A stretch of 64,000 bases of DNA, taken from contig NC_056545.1 in assembly GCF_910596095.1 (NCBI RefSeq), positions 21,475,067 through 21,539,066 on the forward strand, given 5' to 3'. Both the position numbers and the translations under genes were made by a program. Shown here piece by piece: positions 1 through 27,500 of the stretch. The number at the start of each line of letters is the position of its first letter. Position 1 is the first letter of the stretch. This stretch comes from Thunnus maccoyii (lineage: Eukaryota > Chordata > Actinopteri > Scombriformes > Scombridae). The notes under the pieces were generated by a model, which had not been told where the DNA came from, did no database searches, and saw only the letters and a program-made list of their open reading frames with translations.

Positions 1-10744
<10,744 letters not shown>

Positions 10745-13629
10745 TTCCCCACACAGCTATTCTGATGTGCAGACACAGAAGAGGAGTGGAGAGTTTATGG
10801 TGGTTAGTGTGACAGTGAGTATGTCTTTGTGGATGGGAATGTGTCCCTTGGCACTCAGCCGGCCTCTAGTCCAAAGCTGGACAGGCGACGACACGACCCC
10901 AAGCCATCTCTGCCTCCAGAAAATAAGAAAAAAGAATTAGAAAGTTGCAGCCTGACTTACAACGTGCTTGTGTTTTTGCTTCATATGCTCTGTGATACAA
11001 GCATGGACATCTCAGGGCAGTCTACAGTATACAGACACAAGCCCTGACCTGAACTTACATCTTGCTGATCTGTTTTGTTTAACAGATCGTGATGTTGAAT
11101 CTTATCAGCATCCATCTGTCTTACCGAGGACATGGTGCCAAAGTGTAAATGCTGTGCCTTGTACAATTAATGGCATGAAGCTGATTAGCTTTCCGAGGTC
11201 ACAGGCTTTAAAATCAAGTGCCAGGTACGTGGAGCTAAATCTGGCCTTGATGTCTTTATTTGGCCTTCGTATCTATTTTTCCTTATAAAGTCAATCTTGT
11301 CAATCAGTGTTCTCAGCCATCCATTTCAGGATGATTCCACCTTTTGATCTTTTTTTCCGGTGCAAAACGTAGTTTGATGGAGCTTACACTGGTGTTTCAG
11401 GTTTAAATTAGAAACAACAGTCAGGCTCTCTGAATCTTCATTATATTATTATCTCAGAGACCTTATTATACGCAGAAACTAAAAAAACAATTTGTTGCAT
11501 TGGTTGCATGTAAATCCACTTCAACCATCTATTCTCACCTGGACTTACCTTTAAAATATTACAGACCTAGCTGCTATGACTGTTACCATGCTTAATAATT
11601 CAACATTTTCATGATCTAAACCTGGCAATTTACAGGATTTTATGCTTCGAAAAGCTGCTTTTAAAAGCATTTTTGTAACATATGAACAAACACAGCCAAT
11701 ACTTCCCTCTGTGTTCAGATGAACACTTTTTAAAAATGGCTGCCCATGTTCAAAGTATTAACGTTGACAGCTGAGCAAAAGGCCTGACCAACCTGCCAGT
11801 GGTGAAAAAAGTTTATTTGCAGCTCATTCTAAAATTCAAACCATGAAGTATACAGACTTTAACCTTGGCAGAAATAAAATATTACACCAATACAATATTG
11901 GCTTATTGGTTTATGAGGACAATTAAAAAACTATTCCTGGCTTCAAATACTGAAAATATGACCAAATCAACCAAATGTAGATGACAAAAAGTTAGTAATC
12001 TTTGTTTCTGTTTGTTTTTGCATATTCTTATAAAAAATATTAATTTATTCCTCTTCCAGACATACTTTTTCAGAGTTTATATCATTTATCAAAAATAAAT
12101 GGGGTCTGTTATTGATTAAATCGTACACATGAACCATCTTTGGGTTTCATTGTTTAAAAAATTACAAGAGAAGACAAAGCAAATACCACAGAGCCTGATT
12201 TGTTTCCTTGTCTTCAAGCTAAAGCGCAGCAAGCAAGCGGTGACCACCAAGCCTCCTAAAGTGGCTAATACTGACATTGGCTTATCAGTTGCTAATAGGT
12301 TAAGATGAGCACTGACTATTGGACTACTGGATATTCTAGCCATGTTCTACAGTGCAGCTGAAAATAGGAAATAGGTCAAGTTATGATAAGCCCTCAAAAC
12401 CCTTTTTCCATTTCATGTATAGATCAGTTTTTAAAAAGCTATAACAAATTTATGAAGGGATTAGTCAGTTATTGGTGTTTCAACAGCCTCACCTTTACCT
12501 GAGTAGCTCTGGTGCAAACAGATCTGAACAGCACTGCAATCACACTGTGTGATGAATGACTAGTTCACATTAACAAAACCACACTTAATATCTGTAAATC
12601 AATACTGAGACATTTCAATAAAACAGATTTAAAAAATATAAGACAATTCTGACCTGGAGCAGTTTTTCTACATGGGAGCCATGTCAGTGTTGCCCTTCGT
12701 CGTTGAATAGCACCATCTGAATTCCAGGTGCATTCAGTATACAGAAGTATACAGCAGGAACCGTTATCTTTGGTCCTTTGTTGTGAAAAAATACCATAGG
12801 TAATCCAAATACCATGAAAGGTTTTAAAAAAAAATCTAAATATCCTCTTTTAAATCCAATTTCCGTCAATACAAAAAAATAAAAATCTCCACATTTCCAG
12901 TAGTTTAGTCTTGCTTTAGTTCTTGCTGTCTCTTTGGACTGGGACCTTCCCCAAACCACAGAGCAAGGGACGGTTCGTGAGAACAGGCGCAGCCGTGATT
13001 CAGACTTCGGATTGGTAGAGAGGTCACAGGTAAAAGAAAGGGAAGAGTGGAAAGGACTGGCCAGCTTTGACTTCTCAGCCCTCTTTAGCTTTTAATCCAT
13101 ACTAGTGTGGGAAGAGTATGTGTGTGTGTGTGGTGAGGGGGAGGGTGCTGAAGAAGATGAAAAAGAAGGTGAAAGTAAAGGAATATCCTCAACACAGTAT
13201 GTAAACTTAGGAACAATTTAAAAAGAACCTAAAAACAAACCTGGAGCACATTTGGTAAAACTGTGACACAAAACCAAAACTGGCACAAAGGAAAACATGA
13301 AGGCATGATGAATTTCACTGAATTTGTTCATAAGGATTTACTCCCCCTTTCTTTAAAAAACAGTTTCTGTAAGACTCATCAAATCCATGAACCTCGCCCT
13401 TGCAGGTAGATTCACTTTCAACCCAGACTACCTCACTGGTAGTTATAGTACTGAAAACCTCTCCACTTTCATTCCCTCTGCTATAAGTGCGCCCGAAGCA
13501 AAAAATATATTACTTCATAAACCTCCTTACACAAAGCAGATCAAAGAAAACCTTTCCAGTGCTAATAATTGCATACTCATCACCAATGGCCACCTTAGAT
13601 TATAGAATTGCATGTAATCACCTGGGGCT

Positions 13630-13760
13630 TCACGCTGGTGCAGTGATTAAGGCGCCCACGTCTGTAGCCTCATATAACCCTGATGATGCAGTTCCAATCC
13701 TTCACTCATGCTCTTTGTGTTCCCCTGTCTTACTACAGTAGCTAAAGATGCCAACTGAAA
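13630..13760 (+). mobile_element. tRNA-derived SINE-like element
   Basis: The stretch TGGTGCAGTGATT near 13636 fits a Pol III A box, and GTTCCAATCC at 13691-13700 fits a B box with one mismatch (a C where a purine is expected). Their spacing is normal for an internal tRNA promoter. It has no cloverleaf and so is not a tRNA gene. I infer an old SINE head. Confidence 0.55.
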
Positions 13761-13844
13761 TGAAACAGGGCTTAAACTCTCCCCACACACCAGTAAAATG
13801 GATCTCTTTTGGACTGTAACACCACATTTCTTTCCTCACTAGGC

Positions 13845-13937
13845 AAGGCAAGCTCATTTGTATATCACATTTCATACACAAGGGGGGTTCAAAGTGCTTT
13901 GCATTATGCACTAAAACATTAAAAAAAAAAAAAAAAC
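13845..13937 (+). repeat. A-tailed dispersed repeat
   Basis: Begins near AGGCAAGGCAAG, continues through TTCAAAGTGCTTTGCAT and ends in about 16 A residues at 13921-13936. I recognise the sequence as a motif scattered widely in fish genomes. The A tail suggests spread through an RNA intermediate. It may belong with the SINE-like head just upstream. Confidence 0.55.
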
Positions 13938-16900
13938 TGCATAAAAATGTAAAAAATGTAACCCTACAAATGTAAGTGTAACCTGAAACTCACCCCTGAT
14001 AAAATACCTGAAAATGTTAATGGTAAATTATAGCTTTGTTATCCATCTTGTGAAACCATATTTAATATAATTGAACTCATTTTTAATTTATCCTCAGATT
14101 ACCTGAGGCTTCATGTCCCTACTGACATCTTTGTAGCCTCCTGCCCTTCCAGAGGTTGTGTATGTTAAGACTGCAAATGTTAGACAAGGTAACAAAGGTC
14201 AACATGAGTATCTGACCTACGGGGAGCAATGCTGATAAAGGCTCAAGAACTATGAGCTGGAGTTGAGGGCTGAAAATATCTTGAGGTAATCTACTGAAAA
14301 TCTGCTGTTGCTCTTTTGACCTGGTAGCACGTACAGTTCACTGCAGCACTACAGCTGGAATTTAAGCCTTTTGGGGAGGTGGGAGGGAAACTCCACATTT
14401 CAAAAAGAATAAAGATTCTCGCAATTATACAGCTACAATTACCTCTGCTGAGATTTTTTAATATGAAGACAGTCTCCTACATATGGAAGTGTGAGAATAT
14501 GTTCCTGTTTGTCCTGTCTTGCACATTGATGACAACCTTGTTGAAGTAATCAGATTAGTCAGGTGAGGCTGTGCTAAACTGATCTGCTGCCTGCAAGCCT
14601 CTTAGTGCCCTGGCTAACAGCACTGGCTGAGATCAGAGAAAGCAAGGTCAGACGTCCAACTGAGCAAAAACCAGCTTGGCCTACTGCAGAGATAGCAACA
14701 CTGAGAAGAGGATACCAGCACTTCTGACCTGTGATTTGCTCATTATTGTTATTTATATGTAGCTTAAACCAAGAACCAAAACTGTAAAGCTGTATTGATT
14801 TGACAGATTTTATTCAGTAAAATAAGTTAGGCCATTGAAAGAGTATTAGGGGCTTGGATCAATAATAATTTTTTCTTTTTTTAATTTTTTATTATTATTA
14901 GTCATAGTATTTGTGATTAAAACCAACCAAACCAAAAACTAATCTATCTACGTGTGAATCTGTGTAATGCTCGCATGTGCTTGGTCACATAACCTGCAAA
15001 GCTGCAGTGTTATTTGTTGATTTATTTGTACATCTCTCTTAGAAACATATTTCTCTGTTTGTCAAAGTTAATCAAAGACCTGCAGGTGACGCGATAGAGG
15101 AGTTTAATGTGGTTGCCTAAGACGGTGACATCATGTCAGTCTTTCCAGGATCACAGTGTCAGAGCTGTAAGAAAGAGAGGGAGTCTTCCCTGAAATGCCC
15201 TGAGTGTGTTTATTTAAAATGTGTGTTAGGTAATAGGAATCTCCTGTTACTTTTCTTAGACACAGGAATGGAGCTGCATGCTGCTCCTGAATAGTTTAGG
15301 ATGAGACAAATGATGCAGGACAGTGATCCACAAAGTGTCAATAAAAGCACAAAAACAATAAAAGAAAAATCAAAGCTTTAAAAGGTTTTGAAATCATCTA
15401 AGTTCAGAATAATTAAAAATCTTCTGCATATGACTACACCAAAACTGTTGAAATGATTAACAGTCATTAAAAAGATTTCCTGTACATCAGTTTCCAAGAC
15501 GAACATGCACAACATGACCGGAGAAATAACAGTAATACCATCAATATGTAAATAAAACAGAAGTGTCACTAACACATCATCAACTTATGAAGGACATCCC
15601 ACAATAAGTGGTCTGTCCCCGACTGGTCTGAGTCCTCAATTCTCATATCTCCGTAACTCCACCAAACACTCCATAAATGAATTTGCACTTTAACAAGTCA
15701 AACGTTAACAAATCAACTCTCCTACCTGATGAATTTGAGGTCCAGCTGTGCCCTGTTAAGATGCTGCAGCACCCTCTGCTGGTTGATAGTAGTCTCATAA
15801 AGCTAATCTGTCAATTAAATAAAACTCCTAAACTTCTAATGTGAAAAATAGCCGACAAACAGTCAGTGTATTTAAGGTAAAGGAATCTGCACTGACATTT
15901 GATATTAAGGTTGAACAACATTTTTCTTCAGCTGATTTAGGTAAACTTGTCCATTGGCTTCACTACAGGCACCTGAAGGTGGTGGAGTATATTCTATGCT
16001 TGTTGAGGAAGGAGGAAAAAACAATGTCTCTTTGTTATATTTGCATCAGAAAAACACATTTGAGGAACAAATTCTCCCCCAGCCACTCCTGTTAAAAAAC
16101 TACCTTTAAATATTGTCATCTTAAGACTGAATCAGAATAAAAGTTTGATAGCTCTGTGTAGCAAATGAGGAGCCATTGTGTACATTTTCACCCCAGCTTG
16201 ACATGGCTCTTATTATTCACCTAAATGCTTTGTGCTCCAATTAACTTGCGTGTAAGTCTACATCAGATGGTCAAATCAATGGCAAATGTCTCATCTCTTA
16301 TTTTATTCACTTCATTCAGCACAATGTTCAATGTTAAGGAGATAAAGGCCTACAACACCTTGAAATTAAATAAGATTTTAACTTTAACGTAAAGGTTTAA
16401 CTTCAGTGGTAGAACAGTATTTTTAGCAAATATGCGAGTGCAGCTGAAACGAAACTTCCTCAAACTCTGAACCACAGTGACTGAGTGGTTTATCAGAGAA
16501 ATACAGTAAAATGTTTGTCTTTTAGATGATAAGCAGGCTTTTCTCATCATTTGGATCATAGGATGTATGTATGTATGTACAACTGGAATTTCTGGACTAT
16601 CACAAATATTATCTCTCACACATTTAATCACAAACATTTTCAGTTTATCGAAGTACAGACATTGATTTCACATGAATGGGTAGGACTGTCTCTGCTGACA
16701 TTAAAACGTGACAGATTGTAACTGCAGTGAAGGCTTATCATCTGTCAGAAATACCGTGAACATTCCCAACTATGTTCTTGTTTTTATCTCCACTGTGGAT
16801 TCTTGAGGAGTCATAGTTTTGTTTTGGGCTTTTGTGATTAGATGCAAGGCCTACTCGCGTAATGAAGACAGGTTATTATACTGTTAATGTGCTGTTGTGA

Positions 16901-16947
16901 CCCAATGCTACATACCACACTGTGTTAAAGGCACCTCACCAATTTTA

Positions 16948-17235
16948 TACATCATCTGATGATGTCACAGGGATGTCATCAGGGTTATCTCAGCTCAGGC
17001 TTGGAGACAAGACAACAAATTTATAACAGAAAGTCTGTGGTACAATCTGGGGGCAGAGAGTTTGAAAGACATGGGAACTGATGAGGCAGGAATGGTTTAA
17101 CAAAACACAAATTGAGATTGAGTTGCACCATGGGAATTGTAGGATCTAGTGTTTTTAGAGTTTAACCTAAACTAGGGACTAAACGTAAGGATACTTTAGC
17201 CTCTGCTGCTTTGATTTTCACTGTTCTTTTAAGGA
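16948..17235. repeat. Dispersed repeat, copy 1 of 2
   Basis: Shares an ordered series of blocks with 42780-43080: CTGATGATGTCA, then TCAGGGTTATCTCAGC, a GGGAATTGTAGGATC-type block, a CTAAACTAGGGACTAAA-type block, then a TTAGCCTCTGCTG-type block. The two copies are diverged but collinear. No ORF is present. Probably an old non-autonomous element. Confidence 0.65.
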
Positions 17236-17309
17236 AAGTCTGTCTCTTGTGAGTTGCCCAACTTAATACTAAATCACTTGAGTGTCCCTTTAAGGCAACT
17301 TTCTTGTTT

Positions 17310-17720
17310 TAAAGGACAGATTCGCAATTTTTGAAGTCTGTCTTAAAACAGTCATATGAACATTGGTACTGGTTTTTCTCACCATGGTCATTCCTCCTGT
17401 TCATACTGAGCATTAGAAGATCCCCTCAAATGCACTTTCAGTGTAAGTGATGTAGGACAAAATCCAAAGTCCTCATTTTAAGCAAAAAAATATTTAAAAG
17501 TTTATGTGAAGCTAATATTAGGCTTCAGCTGTCTAAATTTGTCAAATAAAATGTATATCTTCCACAGTTAGTCTTTTTAGTAAAATATTCCCTCTCTGTG
17601 TATCAACTAACTTTGGCAGCTGAAGCTTCATATTAGTTTCAGATAAATGTTTAAATAAATTTGTCTTTATTTGATTTTGTGTCTGTCAGCAGCCTTTAAC
17701 AGGTTATTTTCTTCATTTTC
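17310..17720. mobile_element. Fold-back MITE-like element
   Basis: An internal inverted repeat pairs GAAGCTAATATTAGGCTTC (near 17508) with the complement of GAAGCTTCATATTAGTTTC (near 17620), separated by a short loop. There is no ORF. I recognise the flanking sequence as a common fish repeat. The outer ends are approximate. Confidence 0.55.
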
Positions 17721-18263
17721 TTGTCATTTTCCAAGTTAGTGTCTGATTGCAATGTGGCATTTTTTGGTCAATTTTTAAAATCTCTCTGGACTTATTGTGA
17801 AATGCTCTCCAACCAGTAAAGTATGATCAAGCACACACATTTTTTTCAGCACTCTATCCCCCAGTTTTTCTCAGATGATCTGATCAGATAAATATAATAT
17901 TCAGGTTGCAGGAGCAATACCAGAAGCACTTTAGATGGCAGTCCCTGCAAAATCTTTGGGCAGAAAATGATAAAGCATAACTTTATCACTGAATAGTGAT
18001 TTAAAAGTTGAAACAGTAGCTTCAGTTCAGTCAGCAAGGAGTCTGTAGGGTCCAGGTGCATTGTGTGGGTCCAGGGGTTTGTTGTCTGACAAGCTCACCC
18101 TCATGACAGCAGCACACAGTGAGGGGTGGAGCAATATGGGAGGAGGACAGTTCAGAAAAAAAGTTCTCATTTCCTCTCATATAAAATTAGGATTGACCAC
18201 CTTTTAAAACTTTGTCCACTGTGCTACAAGGGAATCCTGGTCAGTCAGGGGCTCTGCTGCAAA

Positions 18264-22884
<4,621 letters not shown>

Positions 22885-23622
22885 GCACTGGATTACTGAC
22901 ATGAAGCTACACATGGAGCCAAAACGTGTTTATACATTGATTTGTCGAAATTGTATTAGCAAAAATTCAGAGACTTTAAACTGTTTAAGCTACATATGAG
23001 CCTTGTAGATTATCTTCACTATAGGTCCCTTACAAACATCTCTAAAATGTGTGTAATATTTATTTTCAATTATTGCATTAAGTTTATTTTTAATCAATGG
23101 AGCGAACATGTTCAACAGCCTTACTCCATGCATTTTGGGTCTGCAGGGTAGAAAAACAGAGTTTTCTATTTATATTGCTTCTATTACTGTTTATATTATT
23201 ACATATGGCAGATGACACAGTCTTGGCTTTTATTGCATTAAAGCAATCTTTTAAATACATATTTCCTGTTGGGAATTTGCAATGTTACAGTTACAAAGAT
23301 GATGATACATAGTACATTTGGCATACATTTACTTCTATGATAAACAGCAGTTTATCTACAGTAATGACCATTAGTATATAGAAGAATCTGTAATTTAAGG
23401 CTTTCTCATTGACCATTATCAACAACCAAAGATGGATCATGCCAAAAGGGCAAAGCCAAGTCATGCAAGATGCTTTTTCCGCAACTTCCTGGTTGTGTTT
23501 TGTAAACAGGTCCATGCAGTGTTGTACACTCAGTGACATGATATTCTGTATTCTGTAAATATAGTAAATGAAATGTGACACCTTGCTTTGGTTACAATCT
23601 TGACTTGATCTGAATCCGGGTT

Positions 23623-23652
23623 GGTCCTGGTCCTGGTCCTGGTCCTGGTCCT
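23623..23652. repeat. (GGTCCT)5 hexanucleotide tandem repeat
   Basis: Five perfect head-to-tail copies of GGTCCT, downstream of the dehydrogenase stop codon. Confidence 0.95.
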
Positions 23653-24446
23653 GTCTGAGACTGAATTATGATGGTCTTTATTGCCTCCAAACCAACCATC
23701 AGTCTAACTCCTTTGGATGTATTTTTGCTGTTCATCATTCTTAGGTCAAATGTTCAAAAATGTTCCCTTTGTGAAGCCTAGAGATTCACATTTAAACAGC
23801 AAAAGAAAACATGTTTGCATAAGTGCATGGAAAACAAAAATCAGAACTCCCTTCAGCTCAGAAAAAAAAGTCTTTGGGTCACTTGGTCCAGCAACCAGCA
23901 GAAATGTGAGAATGAAGGAAAAGCAAGCAGCAAAAAAATTAAGTTAAAAAGGGTCATGTCCATTAACACAATACTATTTGGGAACAACTAAATATGTTTG
24001 TTTTTACTGTGGTCCATCACAAAATACCACAAATTCATCACTTTATCCCTGAAAATATATATAGACATTTCTATATTTAATGTCCAAGACAACCCGTATG
24101 ATCATAACAAATTCTATTTGTTCTGAAGTCTTTGATACATTTTTATCTCAAGACAGGCCTAGAGCTGATGCTGACAAGAAGTTCTATCATCATGAATTAT
24201 ATACACAAATGTTAGTATTCCTCTATTCCTTGGCTCAATCACCAAGTCAGTTCAAGTATTTGAAAATAGGAAAATATCCTATTTGAATGCAAAATCTCAA
24301 GTGGTGTATTTTTAAAAAGCATTCAACTGTGGTCCTTTTCTAAGCTTCAGTAAAACAACAGAAAAAGTACAAAAAGCTGTATGAAGTGGAAGTACAGTTT
24401 TGAGTGACTGGTGCTACTTACTGTGTTGTACCCTAGCATCCACTTT

Positions 24447-24452
24447 TTTATT
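24447..24452 (-). terminator. Candidate poly(A) signal of slc12a9
   Basis: AATAAA on the minus strand, about 130 nt after the slc12a9 stop codon. It is the first canonical hexamer I see there. No downstream GU element was scored. Confidence 0.5.
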
Positions 24453-24580
24453 ACATTATGTGTTAATTTTGCATGTAACCAGAGTTTATACTTATGCGCA
24501 CTTAAGTAAGCTGTCAGTTCAGGCTTTATGCATGTGCAATAATAAATGCTATAACAAACAAAACTTATGACTGCACATGC

Positions 24581-27500
24581 TCAGAGATCAGTGTATGTGA
24601 CTGGGGTGACACCGTGAATCAGCAGCGTTGGCCCTAAACCGTTGGTCACCGTTTCCAGCTGAGTTAAGTACTGCTGTGACTGGCTGTGATGAGCAGGAGG
24701 TCGAGGTAAATACAGGAAGCGAACAGCAGCTTGGGAGCTGTGCTCCATCAACAAGCAGTTCACTGAGGACAAAAAGTCATCGGACAGAGCTTGGTTCGGC
24801 TCTACAGGGCGCCCGCCCTCAGGCTGAGTGTGGTGCTGCACCACAGAGTCCCACGGCACGATCTTTATGGACGCCCTGATTCTCAGCTTCTTCAGCAACT
24901 CTCGAAATGTCTCTTCGTTTACCACCCAGCCCTGGTCACTGGACTCCGTCTCCACATTCAGGAAGATTCTCATTCTTGCATGGCGCCATTTGTTGGACAT
25001 GTTGAGCACACAGGCCATCTGCAGCAAAAAGAGGCTGCACACATCCTCATAATCACGGCTGCCTGGCTGAAGCAGGTTGAGAGGCCACACATCTATCGTC
25101 CGCTCTGACCCGTCGACCTTGCTATCTTTACCCTCTCCCTCCAACTGGAAGAAATATCGGCCAAGGCACACATTCTTGTTCATTTTAATGGCATCAGAAA
25201 TGATCCCGACGTACTCCTCTGGTGATAGCCAGCGTGGGCTCTCAACGTGTCGGACTGGGGGGAAATGAGCCTGTAATGAAGGCAGGTCAACACCAAAATT
25301 ATATTCACCCTCGCTGCCTTGTCCTATTGATGCGTCACAGAACGCAGTATCTTGTAAGAAGAAGTCCTCCGGAGTGCTGCTGTCATAGAAACCCAAGATC
25401 AGCGTGTTGGGTTTCATGCCACCTTGTTGAGAAATACAGAAGAGCACCAAGAGTCACCAACTGTAGATAAAGGAGCATCGTAATCTGTGCTGAATCATGG
25501 CAATCAGAGCTTACCCAGGCCTGTGATGCGCAGCAGATGCTGAGTTCCTTGTCTGACAGAAGGAGACAACGTCAGGTCTACAAAGGCCTTCACCCCGAGT
25601 TTATCAACTAGGCTCAACCAGAAGTTGTACTGCTGTTGGACCGGGTCTGACGGCAGGGAATCTAAAACACAGGAGTTGCAGAAATCAATATACTGCATAG
25701 ACATAAATAAACAGTAATACAATACATGCCATAGATGCAAAACACTTTTCACAGTTCAGTGGTACTGCAGTATGGAGGCAAGTAAATGATCTCATTTCAG
25801 TGTTTGTTGACACTGCAGTGACTCCTGATGGCCACCAGGGGGCAGAAAGGCAAACTGGGAGTCAGTGAATGAAAGAATAAGGATGCTGGTTGTTTCTGGA
25901 TCTTTTAGGTGCATCACACCTAAAAACTGGATTTATTTTCATACAGTTTGGAAAAAATATGTGCCTAAAATAAACAAAAGCTGGATTTTTAGCTGTATTT
26001 AAAGCTGGCTGGTTTAAAACTCTCAGGTCTGATGCTACAGTGGTACAGAGAAAACTTAATCTCTTATTAATAATGCAAGAGAGGCATGTGACAGAAAGGA
26101 GCAGCAGATGGAAAGTGAAAGCCTAATGAGGTAGCTCTCCATGATGGTATGCATGAGCTTTAGGTGGGCCTGTCAGAGATGGTATTCTAATGAGCATACA
26201 ACTCCAGTGATGCGCAACGTACTTCAGTATTTCATGTTCATCCTGTTTTGCTTGCAGACCAAATGATGAAAAAATATAATCACATGATGCCATGTCGATT
26301 CAATACATAGAAGAAAGTGTTCCAGGAACATGACAAGATCAAAAGAGGAGTAAAAATAAAGTAAAAAGAGTTGTCTGCTACCAAACCTTCCTATAAATGC
26401 ACAGTTTCAGTCTATTAACCACAACAAAACCAAAAGTGAATGAATCGGCTGCACACATGTGAAATGATAGAATGAGTCATTCAGTCTGCATTCATATTAT
26501 GAGTGATTACATTTTGTCTGCAGTAAATGAAGGCATGTATTTAAGCTGGGCATTTTGAAAAAGAAAAAATAAAACAAACAGAACTTGTTGTGTTCGTTGG
26601 TGGCAGAGAGTTCCGCTTCAGTGGGGGTGCAATGAAAATGATTCAAAGATAAGAATAATTTAATACTGTTAGCTGCAGATGGCCAACACAGACCATCCAC
26701 AGAGCATTACCCAGATCTCCCAGCTGCACATGGCCCAACACATACAGCCCTCCCTTCTTCAGCTGGTTGACAAACAGGATGAGCTGACAGGAAGAGCGAG
26801 GGTTAGCCACCATTAACAACACCTGTGGCCTCCAGAACTTCACATGGTCTTTCCTCACATCCAGCATCAACAGATACTTGCGCACCTAGAACCACAGTGG
26901 AGAGAGAAAAACAGCGCTGATGACTCACTGTACTGCATGTCTATTGTGTGTCTGCATGCGTCCAGATACCCAATGGTTGCTTCTATACATACCTGATGGA
27001 AAATGAGAGCCTGGCTGATGTAGCCCCAGCTGCTGGTGGGCGATCTGTAGTGAAGGAAAAGCAGCAGCACTAACAGCAGGACGATGCTGCCCGATGAGTA
27101 CACAGGGTTAATGACGAACATCATCACTAAACAGCTCAGAATCCCCAGTAAGCAGGTGTGCCAGGAGAAGAGCTGGAAGGTCGGTCTGTTAAACACACAG
27201 AGATAAAAAAAACAGAGGCCGCTGGACACATGAAAAACAGAAGTGGTGACGGGAACTAAATATCACTTTTATTGTCCCATAAAATATATGACCGTCATTT
27301 ATCCAAGCAAGGCTGACATTAGAGCCATTTATCAAACAGAGACATACTTGTAAAAAAAAATTGCAGTATTCAATTTGCAATAAATTAGTAGCTCTTTAGT
27401 TTCATTGCAGAGCTCTTAATAAGGACTAATAATGACCACAGTCAATTCCCTGATTAGTTAAAATGTATAACAAGTTATTTGTACTTGTTAGTTAATTTAG

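Larger units (their letters stand above)
10745..18263. other. Intergenic region between cyclase and dehydrogenase genes
   Basis: About 7.5 kb between the divergent cyclase and dehydrogenase genes. I see no exon with a plausible product. It holds a SINE-like element and an A-tailed repeat (13630-13937), a dispersed repeat (16948-17235) and a fold-back element (17310-17720). Both genes' promoters should be here, but I cannot place either transcription start. The rest is AT-rich with nothing I recognise. Confidence 0.7.
22885..24580. other. Convergent 3' regions of the dehydrogenase gene and slc12a9
   Basis: Between two convergent stop codons; no coding exon recognised. It should hold both 3' UTRs. 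A plus-strand AATAAA at 24541-24546 could end the dehydrogenase transcript, which would give a long 3' UTR overlapping the slc12a9 3' UTR. Five GGTCCT copies lie at 23623-23652. Confidence 0.6.

Noticed and set aside
11181-11190. CRX/OTX-type site (CTAATC) upstream of the cyclase gene as a photoreceptor promoter element
   Set aside because: A single 6-bp match about 440 bp upstream in AT-rich DNA is expected by chance.
13630-13710. tRNA gene
   Set aside because: A and B boxes are recognisable but there is no acceptor stem or anticodon arm; better read as a SINE head.
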